Shown here piece after piece: positions 17,206 through 26,976 of a stretch of DNA of 64,000 nt. Source of the stretch: an uncultured Roseobacter sp. (GTDB taxonomy: Bacteria; Pseudomonadota; Alphaproteobacteria; Rhodobacterales; Rhodobacteraceae); contig NZ_CANLXG010000002.1 in the NCBI RefSeq assembly GCF_947495025.1, positions 124,001 through 188,000 of the forward strand, read 5' to 3'. The number at the start of each line of letters is the position of its first letter. Position 1 is the stretch's first letter. A program made the translations under genes and the position numbers. A model generated the notes under the pieces. It was not told where the DNA came from and searched no databases. It was given only the letters and a program-made list of their open reading frames with translations.

Positions 17206-18249
17206 ATGAAAAAACTAATGGAACAGGCAGGACTGCGCGCTCTGCGCCAGGTGGACCCGGAAAAGGCCCATGGTCTTGCTCTGCGCGCGCTGAAAGTCGG
17301 TCTCGCCCGGCAGCCGGGTCCGGTTCAGTCGGACCGACTGCGCACCAGAATTGCTGGCATCGACATGCCGAACCCGCTGGGCCTGGCTGCGGGGTTTGAC
17401 AAGAACGCTGAAGCAGTCGGGCCACTCTCGCGGGCTGGCTTCGGGTTCATCGAGGTCGGTGCGGCGACGCCTCTGGCGCAACCGGGCAATCCCCGCCCGA
17501 GGCTCTTTCGGTTGTCAGAAGATCAGGCCGCAATAAACCGGTTCGGCTTTAACAATGAAGGTATGACGGCCATTGCACAGCGGCTGAGCCGGGCACGATC
17601 GGAGGTACCTCTGGGGATTAATCTCGGTGCGAACAAGACCAGCGAAGACCGGGCTGCCGACTTTGCGAAAGTCATGCAACAGATGCGCCCCTTTGTTGCT
17701 TTTGCAACGGTCAATGTGTCCTCACCCAACACCGAAAAACTGCGCGACCTTCAGGGGCCCGAAGCACTGGCGGCACTGCTTGACGGCGTTATGAATGTGC
17801 GCGGCAGCACGCCGGTATTCCTGAAAATAGCGCCAGACCTGACCAGCGCGGAACTGCGGGACATCGCAACCGTTGCTGCAGATGCCCGGATCGACGGCAT
17901 TATCGCAACCAATACCACGCTTTCACGCGACGGGCTGAGCAGTCGGCACGCGCGCGAAGCCGGCGGGCTTTCCGGCCAGCCGCTGTTTGAAAAGTCGACG
18001 CGTGTTCTGGCAGAGCTTTCAAGGCTCACGGACATCCCGCTCATCGGTGTCGGGGGGGTTTCCAGCGGCGAACAGGCATATGCCAAGATCCGTGCCGGAG
18101 CTTCGGCAGTCCAGCTCTATACCGCGCTGGTCTTCGGCGGGTTGTCTCTGGTCCGGGACATCCTGCAGGATCTCGACCGCCTGCTTGAAAAGGACGGTTT
18201 TACTTCGGTCCGGGACGCCACAGGTACGGGACGGGACGCCTGGCTGTAG
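17206..18249 (+). CDS. pyrD: dihydroorotate dehydrogenase (quinone), class 2
   Basis: The 347-residue enzyme shows the class 2 pattern: an N-terminal amphipathic extension for membrane contact (about 1-45), the FMN/active-site block [15 protein letters not shown] (56-70), the NVSSPNT serine region (170-176), and the phosphate-binding [19 protein letters not shown]. It oxidises dihydroorotate to orotate in pyrimidine synthesis, passing electrons to ubiquinone at the inner membrane. The start is the ATG at 17206 with AGGG upstream. It follows the DUF952 gene closely. Confidence 0.96.
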   Translation: MKKLMEQAGLRALRQVDPEKAHGLALRALKVGLARQPGPVQSDRLRTRIAGIDMPNPLGLAAGFDKNAEAVGPLSRAGFGFIEVGAATPLAQPGNPRPRLFRLSEDQAAINRFGFNNEGMTAIAQRLSRARSEVPLGINLGANKTSEDRAADFAKVMQQMRPFVAFATVNVSSPNTEKLRDLQGPEALAALLDGVMNVRGSTPVFLKIAPDLTSAELRDIATVAADARIDGIIATNTTLSRDGLSSRHAREAGGLSGQPLFEKSTRVLAELSRLTDIPLIGVGGVSSGEQAYAKIRAGASAVQLYTALVFGGLSLVRDILQDLDRLLEKDGFTSVRDATGTGRDAWL

Positions 18250-18260
18250 CCGCCAGGCGA

Positions 18261-19226
18261 TTACTGGTTGGTGCGAAACGGATTGTGAGAACTCGTCTGC
18301 CGTTCACCGCAGTTGCTTTTGCGTTCCCGCTGAGGCTGTTGCGGGTTCAGTTGCAGAACAACGGCCGGCAGAATGCGCGCAACCTGCCCCATGTCCCCCA
18401 TGTTCCAGGCTGTCGCCAGGCGGGTCTTCTCCTCTGCCGGGAGCCGGGCCATCTCAAGCATGAGTTTCATGACAAGGGTTTCCCGGACATCACCGAAGCC
18501 GCGTGCCACCAGGTGAAAAGCACCGGGGCCACCAATGACACAATCCGCATAGAATTCAGTAACCCGCTGAAAAGAAGGATCCTCAAAGGCGGGGGGTTCC
18601 GCCGACACTTCGATGGGCAGCCCGTTGACAGTCAGCCCCATGGCCAGCAGATGATCACGGGCCTGAAGTACGGCAAAGCCATCGTTGATCACCCCGTCGC
18701 CCGAGATGTCGATGATGTAGTCACGTGCCGCAACGCGCAGCGCGGACATCGCCGTTTCCGCCGCCAGCAAAGCATCGCCCACGGCTGTCGGCTGCAGGTA
18801 CATCGGATCATTCGGAGTGTCGTCAATGGCGAGAATATCTTCTGCAAAGTCTGCCATCTCGGCGTGCGAGGACATAATGCGGATGGGCAGATGAACGCGC
18901 TGATACCGGGTACCACTCCATTCCATATAGGCAATGGCAACACGGCCCGCACCACCACCAAGGGCCATCGCTGCAACCCGGGGGTCACTCAGGGCCTCAG
19001 CATAGGCCTCGCGCTGGAACAGCCGCTCCTGCGAACTGATCGAAGAAGATACATCGACAGCCAGAACCAGAGCAATGTCAACGCGCGTCGGATCGTTTAC
19101 GTCTGCGCGGCCCGAGGCGTAGCGCAGATTGTCCGCGTCACCCGCAGCTGCGATTGCAGCGAGGCCAGTGATCAGCAGTGTCAGCAGTCCGGCGACGAGC
19201 CGACGCAATATGCAGTTCGAATACAT
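18261..19226 (-). CDS. DUF1194 secreted VWFA-like protein
   Basis: A signal peptide (about residues 1-29) is followed by a von Willebrand A-type domain. Its metal-ion site motif DVSSSIS falls near residue 60, and the YIIDISGDGVIND strand is typical of DUF1194. The ATG at 19226 has GGAG 8 bases upstream, so the nine residues before it in the open frame are excluded. The C-terminal tail is rich in Gln, Arg and Asn (QLNPQQPQRERKSN). The gene is convergent with pyrD, with 11 bases between the stops. Function is unknown; a cell-envelope binding role is plausible. Confidence 0.88.
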   Translation of the reverse strand: MYSNCILRRLVAGLLTLLITGLAAIAAAGDADNLRYASGRADVNDPTRVDIALVLAVDVSSSISSQERLFQREAYAEALSDPRVAAMALGGGAGRVAIAYMEWSGTRYQRVHLPIRIMSSHAEMADFAEDILAIDDTPNDPMYLQPTAVGDALLAAETAMSALRVAARDYIIDISGDGVINDGFAVLQARDHLLAMGLTVNGLPIEVSAEPPAFEDPSFQRVTEFYADCVIGGPGAFHLVARGFGDVRETLVMKLMLEMARLPAEEKTRLATAWNMGDMGQVARILPAVVLQLNPQQPQRERKSNCGERQTSSHNPFRTNQ

Positions 19227-19327
19227 TTGCCGTCTCCTTTCAGGTACGGCCATCTCCCACCTGCATCAGATGCGCGGAATTTGTAGCAAAAAGGCGTTAA
19301 CAACAGCTTTGCAGCCCGCACAGACGC

Positions 19328-19356
19328 GGTGTGCCCGGGCCTGGCCGGGGCACACC
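19328..19356 (-). terminator. hairpin after MATE gene
   Basis: GGTGTGCCC (19328-19336) pairs with GGGCACACC (19348-19356), with further G-C pairs possible in the loop. It starts 7 bases after the MATE stop. No immediate T-run follows on the minus strand. Confidence 0.5.
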
Positions 19357-19362
19357 GGGCAG

Positions 19363-20697
19363 TCAGGCTGCTCCTGTCTGCCGCTCCAGCGCAGGATATC
19401 GCATACCCAGAGTGATCCCCCGCGCGACAAACGAAATCAGCAGTGCCAACCAGAGCCCGTGGTTTCCATAAAGCGGTAACAACACGAAAATCGCGCCCCA
19501 GTAGATCACAAAACTCAGCGCCATCATGTTGCGCATGTCCCTGCTGCGTGTTGCACCGATAAATATTCCGTCGAGCATCCAGGCGGCGCATCCGACAAAA
19601 GGCGCTGCAACCATATAGGGCAGAAATTCCCGCGCCGTCGCCTGAACATCCGTATCCTTTGCCATAAGATCTATGATCCAGCCGCCGCTTGCACCGAAAA
19701 CCAACGCGAGTGTGACACAGACAACCAGACCCCAGGTTGACGTAACCACCGCAGACCGCCGCACGAACGCCCTGTCACCCCTGCCGATGGCACGGGCGAT
19801 CAGTGTTTCTGCTGCAAAAGCAAAACCATCCATTGCGTAGGCCGTGATGTACATCAGCTGGATCAGCACCTCGTTCGCGGCCAGCGTAACGTCACCGAAC
19901 CGGGCGCCAATAAAAACGAACGACGAAAAGATGATCATCAGCATCGCTGAACGCAGCAGAATATCCGTGTTCAGCAGAGCCATCCGGATCAGTTTTGCGC
20001 GATCAAAGATCCGGGGCCAGTCGTGCCAGTCAGGCCGGGCGAAAGCGTCACGGCAGAACCAGAGCGCAAGCGACACACCGGTAATCTCCGCAATCACAGT
20101 CGCAGAGGCGACACCGGCGACACCCCAGTCGAACACGAGCACGAAAAGCAGGTCGAGCAGTATGTTGACCCCGTTCATCACCAGCTGAACCCAGAAAACG
20201 CCCGCCGTCTTTTCCATCGCTACCAGCCATCCGGTCAGCGCATAAACAGCAATCGCGGCCGGCGCTGTCCAGATGCGGATGCTGAGATACGTATACGCGA
20301 GGCCTTCGACTTCTTCGCTCGCAGGTGCCAGCGATAAGGCAGCCCAGAAAATCAGCGGCTGCAGCACGATCAGCGCCAGACCTGCCGACATCGCGACCAG
20401 CAACGCGCGGGTCAGCCAGGCCGAGACCTCAGCTTTGTCACCCGCCCCCTCTGCCTGTCCCACCAGTCCGACCGTCCCCATGCGCAGAAAGCCGAAAATC
20501 CAGTAGACAGTAGACAGGACGATAGCGCCGAGGCCCACAGCGCCGATCGGCGCTGCCTCGCCCAGCTGTCCCACAACGCCAACATCGACCGCTCCAAGTA
20601 CTGGTACCGTCGCGTTTGAGAGAACAATCGGCAGTGCAATTCGCAGGACCCGCCGGTGACTGATCGCCGCCTTCGCTTCGGTGGCGGCCTCAGTCAC
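19363..20697 (-). CDS. MATE-family efflux transporter (DinF-like)
   Basis: The 444 residues contain 12 predicted hydrophobic helices in two MATE repeats. The N-terminal ISHRRVLRIALPIVLSNATVPVLGAVDVGVVGQLGE block is typical of the DinF subfamily. It exports an unknown organic cation or metabolite in exchange for sodium or protons. The start overlaps the upstream thioesterase gene by 8 bases, so the three genes from 21624 leftward form one operon. The co-transcribed thioesterases raise the possibility that it exports a free acid released from CoA, but that is speculation. Confidence 0.94.
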   Translation of the reverse strand: MTEAATEAKAAISHRRVLRIALPIVLSNATVPVLGAVDVGVVGQLGEAAPIGAVGLGAIVLSTVYWIFGFLRMGTVGLVGQAEGAGDKAEVSAWLTRALLVAMSAGLALIVLQPLIFWAALSLAPASEEVEGLAYTYLSIRIWTAPAAIAVYALTGWLVAMEKTAGVFWVQLVMNGVNILLDLLFVLVFDWGVAGVASATVIAEITGVSLALWFCRDAFARPDWHDWPRIFDRAKLIRMALLNTDILLRSAMLMIIFSSFVFIGARFGDVTLAANEVLIQLMYITAYAMDGFAFAAETLIARAIGRGDRAFVRRSAVVTSTWGLVVCVTLALVFGASGGWIIDLMAKDTDVQATAREFLPYMVAAPFVGCAAWMLDGIFIGATRSRDMRNMMALSFVIYWGAIFVLLPLYGNHGLWLALLISFVARGITLGMRYPALERQTGAA

Positions 20698-21205
20698 GCT
20701 TCTCAGGCATCAGAAAATGACCCGTCGCCGAGGCAAAAAGCCGGTCCCGGTTATCCTGCCAGGCCTCGACCTGCACACTGGCATAGCGCCGTCCGGATCG
20801 CACAATACGCGCCCGCGCATACGCGTCCCGGGGCAGGCCGGAACGGAGGTAATCTGTTGAAATATCAATTGTCTTCGGCAACCGCGGCAAGCCTTCCTCT
20901 TCGAGGCCGCTGGCGTCGATCGCACCGGATTCGACATCAGCCCAGAGATAGGTCCAGCTCAGGGTGATGATTGCCGTCACCTCAAGAAATGCGGCGGTTA
21001 CACCACCGTGAATCGCCGGCAGCATCGGGTTGCCGATCAGCTTCTGATCAAACGGCAGGATACCTGTCAGTTCGTCACCGCGACGTTCAAAACGGATACC
21101 CAGAAACTGTATGTAGGGCACACCGGAAACGAGGGCGCGCAGAGTTGCGTCACGTCGTTGTTTGATGACCTGAACCGGTTCAGGCGGGCGTCTGGGGGAT
21201 TTCAT
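20690..21205 (-). CDS. PaaI-like hotdog thioesterase
   Basis: A 171-residue hotdog-fold protein with FDQKLIGNPMLPAIHGGVTAAFLEVTAI, the active-site helix region of PaaI/YiiD-type acyl-CoA thioesterases. It likely hydrolyses an acyl-CoA thioester in the cytoplasm. It overlaps both neighbours (4 bases upstream, 8 downstream). The sequence between the two conserved halves has a short insertion (ESGAIDASGLEEEGLPRLPK) absent from its neighbour. The substrate is unknown. Confidence 0.88.
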   Translation of the reverse strand: MKSPRRPPEPVQVIKQRRDATLRALVSGVPYIQFLGIRFERRGDELTGILPFDQKLIGNPMLPAIHGGVTAAFLEVTAIITLSWTYLWADVESGAIDASGLEEEGLPRLPKTIDISTDYLRSGLPRDAYARARIVRSGRRYASVQVEAWQDNRDRLFASATGHFLMPEKRD

Positions 21206-21624
21206 CGGCGGCCCTCTACAGTAAAGGCGCCGGTCGCTGCAGCCACAGGGTTGTCTGTATCCTCATCCGTCGCAGTTGCCCGTACGAAGGCCACGGTGCG
21301 GGTCACATGATAGCAGGTCGCGCGTGCCGTAATCCGCTGACCGGGCTTTGCTGCGCGCATGTAGTCGATCCGCAGGTCTATCGTCGCGGTGCCGCCCGGG
21401 TTCTCGGGATGCGCCATGACGGCGGCCCCGCAACATGTGTCCATAAGCGCTGAGACCGCGCCACCATGGATCACGCCGGTTTCCGGATCGCCCACCAGTT
21501 TTTCATCATAGGGCATCTCGATCACCGCCACGCCGTCTTCGAGCTCGGTCAGTTGCATGCCCAGCGCTTTGCTGTGGGGAATCGCCTCGATGAACTGGCG
21601 GGCGATCTGGGTTTTGGATGACAT
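21202..21624 (-). CDS. PaaI-like hotdog thioesterase (second copy)
   Basis: A 140-residue single hotdog domain with YDEKLVGDPETGVIHGGAVSALMDTCCG, matching the PaaI family. It is the first gene of the thioesterase-thioesterase-MATE operon and lies divergent to a MerR gene 132 bases away. The two thioesterases are clearly related but not close duplicates. They could act as a heteromer, since hotdog enzymes are oligomeric, or on different chain lengths. Confidence 0.9.
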   Translation of the reverse strand: MSSKTQIARQFIEAIPHSKALGMQLTELEDGVAVIEMPYDEKLVGDPETGVIHGGAVSALMDTCCGAAVMAHPENPGGTATIDLRIDYMRAAKPGQRITARATCYHVTRTVAFVRATATDEDTDNPVAAATGAFTVEGRR

Positions 21625-21756
21625 ATGACAGTTGCTCCGTTCCGACGCGGTCGCGCCCGGTTGACCCTTTATCAGCGCAGACCTGCACCATGATCAAGGG
21701 CGGGAGTTGCGCTTGCGCTGCTGGCGTCCTACGCTCACGGCGGGAGAGAGACAAAG

Positions 21757-22125
21757 ATGGCATCAGATCGTCTGACATTCAAAGAGATGTGCGCAGAATT
21801 TGACGTGACTCCACGTACGCTGCGTTACTACGAATACATTGAACTGCTGCAACCGGACCGCGAAGGCCGGGCGCGGTATTACGGGCCCCGTGAAAGAGCC
21901 CGGATGAAGCTGATACTGCGCGGACGCAAGTTCGGATTTCAGCTCGAGGATATCCGGCAGTGGCTGCTTATTTATGAAAACGAGGGCAACGAAGCGCAGA
22001 TGCAGGCCTGGATCGAGCTGGCAGACCAGCAGCTCGCCCAGCTTGCGGAAGACAAAGCTCAGCTGGAAGACGCAATCTCCGAGCTGAAAAAACTGCGCGA
22101 CGATACGGCCGCATCTCTCGGCTGA
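21757..22125 (+). CDS. MerR-family regulator
   Basis: A 122-residue protein with an N-terminal MerR winged helix (LTFKEMCAEFDVTPRTLRYYE, 6-26) and a C-terminal coiled coil (about 85-118). There is no metal-binding cysteine cluster, which fits the subgroup that senses acyl-CoA or organic ligands. It shares long blocks with the second MerR gene 233 bases downstream (MCxxFDVTPRTLR, ARxKLILRGxxFGF). It probably controls either the divergent thioesterase operon or the downstream beta-oxidation genes. Confidence 0.93.
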   Translation: MASDRLTFKEMCAEFDVTPRTLRYYEYIELLQPDREGRARYYGPRERARMKLILRGRKFGFQLEDIRQWLLIYENEGNEAQMQAWIELADQQLAQLAEDKAQLEDAISELKKLRDDTAASLG

Positions 22126-22275
22126 TACGGATGCAGCCAGCATTCCCCCGACATTAATTCAGCGGTCACACTGCCGGTGCGTCCGGCCACCCCCCAGGAT
22201 TCTGAGCGGAAGACGGCCCGGAAGTCGTGTTTTCAAGGATGCCGTTGGGTCGGCCGCAAAGTGACGCAACGTTCG

Positions 22276-22294
22276 GGTTACGTAAACGTGAACC
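22276..22294. promoter_or_regulatory. LiuR-like MerR operator
   Basis: GGTTACGTAAACGTGAACC contains TTACGT and ACGTGA half-sites around AA, close to the TTTACGT/ACGTAAA palindromes known for LiuR-type MerR regulators of branched-chain and fatty-acid catabolism. It lies 65 bases upstream of the second merR gene, whose product is the obvious candidate to bind it. Confidence 0.6.
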
Positions 22295-22358
22295 GGTGTT
22301 GTAGCAGAATACCCAACCCTTAACTGAGGCGTAATCCGACGCCATAAGAGTAAAGCAT

Positions 22359-22760
22359 ATGTCCGAGACTTACATGACAATCCGAGAGATGTGTGACGCC
22401 TTCGATGTCACACCGCGCACGCTGCGGTTCTACGAATCGAAGGAACTGCTGTTTCCGCTGCGCGAGGGCCAGAAGCGCCTCTTCACGCGACGCGACCGCG
22501 CACGGCTCAAGCTGATCCTGCGCGGCAAACGCTTTGGCTTCAGTCTCGAAGAGATCCGCCAGCTGCTCGACCTCTACGATGCAGGCGATCAGCAGCGCAC
22601 ACAGATGATGGCAACTTTTGATGTCGCCCAGCGCCGTCTCGCAAGCCTGGTCGAACAGCGCGACGCGCTCAACGACGCAATCGCTGAACTCAAAGACCAG
22701 CTCAAGTGGGGCGAACAGATGCTTGCCTCAATGAACAAGGCCCCCAGGGCCGCCGAATAA
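22359..22760 (+). CDS. MerR-family regulator of acyl-CoA catabolism (LiuR-like)
   Basis: A 133-residue MerR protein: HTH at about 6-27 (MTIREMCDAFDVTPRTLRFYE) and a C-terminal dimerisation coiled coil (about 80-118). It is 40 bases upstream of the acyl-CoA dehydrogenase gene and behind a LiuR-like box, so it likely autoregulates and controls this operon. It is the closer of the two paralogues to the structural genes. The ligand is presumably an acyl-CoA, by analogy. Confidence 0.93.
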   Translation: MSETYMTIREMCDAFDVTPRTLRFYESKELLFPLREGQKRLFTRRDRARLKLILRGKRFGFSLEEIRQLLDLYDAGDQQRTQMMATFDVAQRRLASLVEQRDALNDAIAELKDQLKWGEQMLASMNKAPRAAE

Positions 22761-22799
22761 TCAACATCCAAGACCGTTTTTCGTATCAGGGAGAAACCG

Positions 22800-24581
22800 A
22801 TGCCCAGCTACACGCCACCGACAAAAGATATGCAGTTCATTCTGCATGATGTGCTCAACGTAACCGGCCAGGATATTCCGGGTTATGATGAACTCGAGGC
22901 AGATTTCACATCAGCTATTCTGGAAGAAGCGGGCAAACTGACATCGGAGGTTCTGGCGCCTCTGAACGTCGTCGGTGACACCGAGGGCTGCCGGCTGGAG
23001 AATGGCGTCGTACGCACACCCACCGGCTTCAAAGGCGCCTTTGATCAGGTGAAAGAGGGCGGCTGGCCCGGACTGGATATGCCAGAAGAATTCGGCGGAC
23101 AGAACATGCCTTACGTTCTGGGCACTGCCGTCGGAGAGATGTTCTCATCCTCCAACATGGCCTTTACGATGTACCAGGGCCTGACCCATGGTGCGGCCTC
23201 GGCGATCCTCGCGCACGGCAGCCAGGCACAGAAAGAAACCTATCTGCCCAAAATGGTCGCCTGCGACTGGACCGGCACGATGAACCTGACCGAACCCCAC
23301 TGCGGAACGGATCTGGGCCTGATGCGCACCAAAGCCGAACCCCAGGATGACGGCAGCTATAAAATCACCGGGCAGAAGATCTTTATCTCTGCCGGCGAAC
23401 ACGACATGTCCGACAATATCATTCACCTGGTGCTGGCCAAGATCACGGGGGCGCCTGAAGGTATCAAGGGCGTATCTCTGTTCATCGTGCCGAAATTCAT
23501 GGTCAGTGAAGACGGCTCCCTTGGAGAGCGGAACGGCGTTGCCGTGGGTAAGATCGAAGAAAAGATGGGTATCCACGGCAACTCCACCTGCGTTATGAAT
23601 TATGACGGTGCAACCGGCTTCCTGCTTGGCGAAGAGCACAAGGGTATGCGCGCGATGTTCACCATGATGAACGAGGCGCGCATCGGCGTCGGCATGCAGG
23701 GTCTCAGCCAGGCCGAAGTGGCATATCAGAACGCGCTGGAATACGCCAAAGACCGTCTGCAGGGCCGTGACGTGACCGGTGCCAAAAACCCCGATGGACC
23801 GGCCGATCCGCTGATCGTGCATCCGGACATCCGTCGCTCGCTGATGGACCAGAAGAGCTTTGCCGAAGGCGGACGCGCGTTTATCCTCTGGGCGTCCACA
23901 CTGATCGACGCCGCCCACCGCGGCAAAGACGATGCGGCCGATGGGCTGGTTTCGCTGCTGACCCCGGTTATCAAGGGTTTCCTGACCGATCAGGGCTACG
24001 ACATGACCATCAAAGCCCAGCAGGTATACGGCGGGCACGGGTACATCGAAGAATGGGGCATGTCCCAGTACACCCGCGACGCCCGTATTGCGATGATCTA
24101 TGAGGGTGCGAACGGCGTCCAGGCGCTGGATCTGGTGGGCCGCAAGCTGTCGCAGGACGGCGGGAAACACGTGATGGCCTTCTTTGATCTGGTGAAATCC
24201 TTCATCAAAGACAACGCAGGCCAGGACGCTGATTTCGACGCTCAGTTCCTGGAGCCGTTGAAAGCGGCCAGCAAGGACCTTCAGGCCGCAGGCATGTACT
24301 TCATGCAGAACGGCATGAAAAACCCGAACAATGCACTGTCAGGCTCTTATGACTTCATGCACCTCTTTGGTCACGTCTGCCTGGGTCTGATGTGGGCAAT
24401 GATGGGCAAGGCCGCACGCGATGCTCTCGCAGCAGACGCATCCGACGTGGCGTTCTACGAGACAAAGCTGCACACCGGTCGATACTATATGGCACGCCAG
24501 CTGCCCGGCACCGCCCTGCACCTGTCGCGCATCCAGTCGGGTGCAGACACGGTTATGGCGCTTGACGCGGCCAACTTCTGA
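22800..24581 (+). CDS. acyl-CoA dehydrogenase with C-terminal extension (DmdC/FadE-like)
   Basis: At 593 residues this belongs to the long acyl-CoA dehydrogenase group that includes DmdC (methylthiopropanoyl-CoA dehydrogenase). Visible motifs are [19 protein letters not shown] (FAD-binding), [10 protein letters not shown], and the catalytic-glutamate block [14 protein letters not shown] near 437. An ACAD C-terminal domain follows to the end. It introduces the trans-2 double bond into acyl-CoA. DmdC paralogues are common in roseobacters, but no other DMSP gene is next to it. A general fatty-acyl role in this beta-oxidation operon seems more likely. Confidence 0.92.
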   Translation: MPSYTPPTKDMQFILHDVLNVTGQDIPGYDELEADFTSAILEEAGKLTSEVLAPLNVVGDTEGCRLENGVVRTPTGFKGAFDQVKEGGWPGLDMPEEFGGQNMPYVLGTAVGEMFSSSNMAFTMYQGLTHGAASAILAHGSQAQKETYLPKMVACDWTGTMNLTEPHCGTDLGLMRTKAEPQDDGSYKITGQKIFISAGEHDMSDNIIHLVLAKITGAPEGIKGVSLFIVPKFMVSEDGSLGERNGVAVGKIEEKMGIHGNSTCVMNYDGATGFLLGEEHKGMRAMFTMMNEARIGVGMQGLSQAEVAYQNALEYAKDRLQGRDVTGAKNPDGPADPLIVHPDIRRSLMDQKSFAEGGRAFILWASTLIDAAHRGKDDAADGLVSLLTPVIKGFLTDQGYDMTIKAQQVYGGHGYIEEWGMSQYTRDARIAMIYEGANGVQALDLVGRKLSQDGGKHVMAFFDLVKSFIKDNAGQDADFDAQFLEPLKAASKDLQAAGMYFMQNGMKNPNNALSGSYDFMHLFGHVCLGLMWAMMGKAARDALAADASDVAFYETKLHTGRYYMARQLPGTALHLSRIQSGADTVMALDAANF

Positions 24582-24633
24582 TGCGGCGGCGCGGTCTGCC
24601 CGCGCCATCGCCCACATTCCATGAGGTGCCCGG

Positions 24634-24846
24634 ATGCCGAAACGTTTCCGCCTGACACGCCGCTTTCCCGTCGCAATGACCGAAGACGGATACCGCAGGC
24701 TGAAACGTTTTGCATCGGAGGCCGGCCTCGATGAAGGTGAAGCACTGTCTTTTCTCTTCGAGAATTTTGACAGCGTGATCAATGAAGAGACTTTCGGCCA
24801 CAGGCTGCGGCTTTTCAATGCGGAAATTGATGCGCGCAAGCGCTGA
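24634..24846 (+). CDS. small conserved-looking basic protein
   Basis: A 70-residue frame sits between the two acyl-CoA dehydrogenase genes, 52 bases after the first and 29 before the second, with a GAGGTG ribosome site. It is predicted helical and basic at the start ([15 protein letters not shown]), and its [29 protein letters not shown] segment could be a ribbon-helix-helix or short helical bundle. I do not recognise a family. Its tight packing in the operon supports it being real. Confidence 0.65.
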   Translation: MPKRFRLTRRFPVAMTEDGYRRLKRFASEAGLDEGEALSFLFENFDSVINEETFGHRLRLFNAEIDARKR

Positions 24847-24875
24847 CAAGGCGGACAGCGCCCGGGGGAGACACA

Positions 24876-26024
24876 ATGAACGCCAGTCCATCTGCCTGGA
24901 TGACCGACGAACACCGCATGATTGCGGATATGACGGCACAGTTCATCACCAATGAATGGTCGCCGCGCTTCGAGACGTGGCGCAAACAGGGCGAGATGGA
25001 TCGCAGCACCTGGGGTGAAGCCGGTGATCTCGGTCTGCTGTGCCCCTCTGTTCCTGAGGAATATGGTGGTGCCGGTGGCGATTTTGGCCATGAGGCCGCT
25101 ATTCTGATCGAGGCCGCCCGCGCCAACCTGGCAAGCTGGGGTCATGGCATACATTCAGGCATTGTTGCGCATTACGTGCTGGCCTATGGCACCGAAAACC
25201 AGAAGAAACGCTGGTTGCCGAAAATGGCCTCAGGTGAACTGGTCGGCGCGCTGGCCATGACCGAACCATCTACCGGTTCAGACGTGCAGAGCATCAGGAC
25301 AAAAGCGCTCAGAGACGGGAATGCCTACAGACTGTCCGGCCAGAAGACCTTTATCACCAACGGCCAGCACGCCAATCTGATTATTGTGGCGGCCAAAACC
25401 GACCCTTCAGAGGGGTCCAGGGGAGTGTCCCTGGTGGTTGTGGAAACCGATGGGGCCGATGGCTTCCAAAGGGGCCGTAACCTTGAAAAAATCGGCCTGC
25501 ACGCCGCCGATACTTCAGAACTCTTTTTTGACGATGTCGCGATTCCGCCAGAGAACATCCTCGGTGGCTCCGAAGGTCAGGGCTTCTACCAGATGATGCA
25601 GCAACTCCCGCAGGAACGCCTGATCATTGCCTGCGGGGCGGTAGGTGCAATGGAGGGCGCTGTTGAACGTACCATCGCCTATTGCAAGGAACGGGAGGCC
25701 TTTGGCGGGCCGCTCACACAGTTTCAGAATACCCGGTTCAAACTGGCTGAATGTAAAACCAAGGCGGCGGTCTCACGCGCGTTCCTGGATGAATGTATGG
25801 TTGAACACCTGCGCGGCGAACTTACCGTCGAAAAAGCCGCCATGGCCAAATACTGGCTGACTGATACGCAGGGTGAAGTGCTCGACGAATGCGTCCAGCT
25901 GCATGGAGGTTACGGATTCATGCAGGAATACGCCGTCGCGGAAATGTGGGCAGACGCGCGGGTGCAACGTATCTACGGTGGCACCAACGAGATTATGAAA
26001 GAGCTGATCGGGAGGTCACTGTGA
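24876..26024 (+). CDS. acyl-CoA dehydrogenase (LCAD/isovaleryl type)
   Basis: This 382-residue flavoenzyme has the canonical blocks [32 protein letters not shown] and the C-terminal [18 protein letters not shown]...RIYGGTNEI. The C-terminal YxGT lacks the MCAD-type glutamate. In the long-chain and isovaleryl subgroup the base lies earlier instead, and QLPQERLII here fits that position. It is co-oriented in the MerR-linked operon. The chain-length preference cannot be read from sequence. Confidence 0.93.
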   Translation: MNASPSAWMTDEHRMIADMTAQFITNEWSPRFETWRKQGEMDRSTWGEAGDLGLLCPSVPEEYGGAGGDFGHEAAILIEAARANLASWGHGIHSGIVAHYVLAYGTENQKKRWLPKMASGELVGALAMTEPSTGSDVQSIRTKALRDGNAYRLSGQKTFITNGQHANLIIVAAKTDPSEGSRGVSLVVVETDGADGFQRGRNLEKIGLHAADTSELFFDDVAIPPENILGGSEGQGFYQMMQQLPQERLIIACGAVGAMEGAVERTIAYCKEREAFGGPLTQFQNTRFKLAECKTKAAVSRAFLDECMVEHLRGELTVEKAAMAKYWLTDTQGEVLDECVQLHGGYGFMQEYAVAEMWADARVQRIYGGTNEIMKELIGRSL

Positions 26025-26071
26025 AAACAAGCGTATCAGCGTTTTTTGAACCTATCGGCCGCCTCCGGCGG

Positions 26072-26261
26072 GAGTATTTTCAGAAAGGTGAAGACGCGAA
26101 GACACTTCGGCCTTTGGGCGTTGGCCATCCCGGCCGAAGCGCCTTCACCCTTCACGGTCATCGGCTCTCCAGCCTGTACCGTGCACAGAATTTGCCCTCA
26201 TCAGGGTTAACAAATCGTTCAGGGCTGCGCGGGATGCCGCTTCACCCTTCCGAAAATACTC
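26072..26261. repeat. inverted pair of a 22-base intergenic repeat
   Basis: The 22 bases at 26072-26093 recur as their reverse complement at 26240-26261 with two mismatches (shared core GAGTATTTTC). Between them CTTCGGCC (26105-26112) pairs with GGCCGAAG (26132-26139). The left copy is preceded by GCCTCCGGCGG, a string I associate with intergenic repeats in Rhodobacteraceae. The element fills most of the 277-base gap between the second acyl-CoA dehydrogenase and the GST gene. Confidence 0.65.
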
Positions 26262-26301
26262 AGATACCGGCCTGACAGACCGTGCAGAAGGACGCCAGTT
26301 T

Positions 26302-26940
26302 ATGACCATCCAACTCTATTGCTTCGGTGAAAGTGGTAACGCGTACAAGGCGGCGCTGGCGCTGGAACTGTCCGGACTGAATTGGGAAGCCGTTAAGGTG
26401 GATTTTTTTGGCGGCCAGACCCGCACCCCGGAATATCGCCGGGACGTTAACGAGATGGGCGAGGCACCGGTTCTGGTAGACGGCGATATCCGCCTGAGCC
26501 AGTCGGGCGTTATTCAGTACTATGTCTCTGAGAAATCCGGGAAGTTCAGCGGCTGGGACGCGCATGAACGGCGCGAGATTCTGCGCTGGGTATTCTGGGA
26601 CAACCACAAGCTCAGTTCTGCCGCGGGCATGACCCGTTTTCTGATGAACTTCCTGCCCGAGGACAAACGCCCACAGGAGGTGATCGGCTTCCAGCTCGGG
26701 CGGCTCAAAGCCGCGTATAGTGTGCTGGATAACCACCTTGAAGGCCGCGACTGGATCGTGGGCGACAGTCTGACCAACGCCGATATCAGCTGTTGCGGTT
26801 ATCTTTTTTACCCCGAGCCCTTTGGATTTGACCGGGCGGACTGGCCCAATATCGACGCCTGGCTCACCCGTATTTCCGAAACGCCGGGATGGAAACATCC
26901 CTACGATCTGATGCCCGGTTCCCCTGCGGACCGGACCTGA
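26302..26940 (+). CDS. glutathione S-transferase family protein
   Basis: A 212-residue two-domain GST: thioredoxin-like N-terminus (1-80, MTIQLYCFGESGNAYKAALAL with a serine near residue 11 in the usual activating position and NEMGEAPVLVDGD before a QSGVI glutathione-contact turn), then an all-helical C-terminal domain. It may detoxify electrophilic intermediates such as enoyl compounds. It lies between acyl-CoA dehydrogenase and thiolase genes, after a repeat-bearing gap, so it could have its own promoter. Confidence 0.9.
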   Translation: MTIQLYCFGESGNAYKAALALELSGLNWEAVKVDFFGGQTRTPEYRRDVNEMGEAPVLVDGDIRLSQSGVIQYYVSEKSGKFSGWDAHERREILRWVFWDNHKLSSAAGMTRFLMNFLPEDKRPQEVIGFQLGRLKAAYSVLDNHLEGRDWIVGDSLTNADISCCGYLFYPEPFGFDRADWPNIDAWLTRISETPGWKHPYDLMPGSPADRT

Positions 26941-26976
26941 CAAGACAGGCGCAACAGGCGCCCTTAGGAGAAGAAA

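Noticed and set aside
22800..24581. Naming the enzyme dmdC as part of DMSP demethylation
   Set aside because: The family fits, but no dmdA, dmdB or dmdD is clearly adjacent, and the operon is a generic fatty-acyl set.
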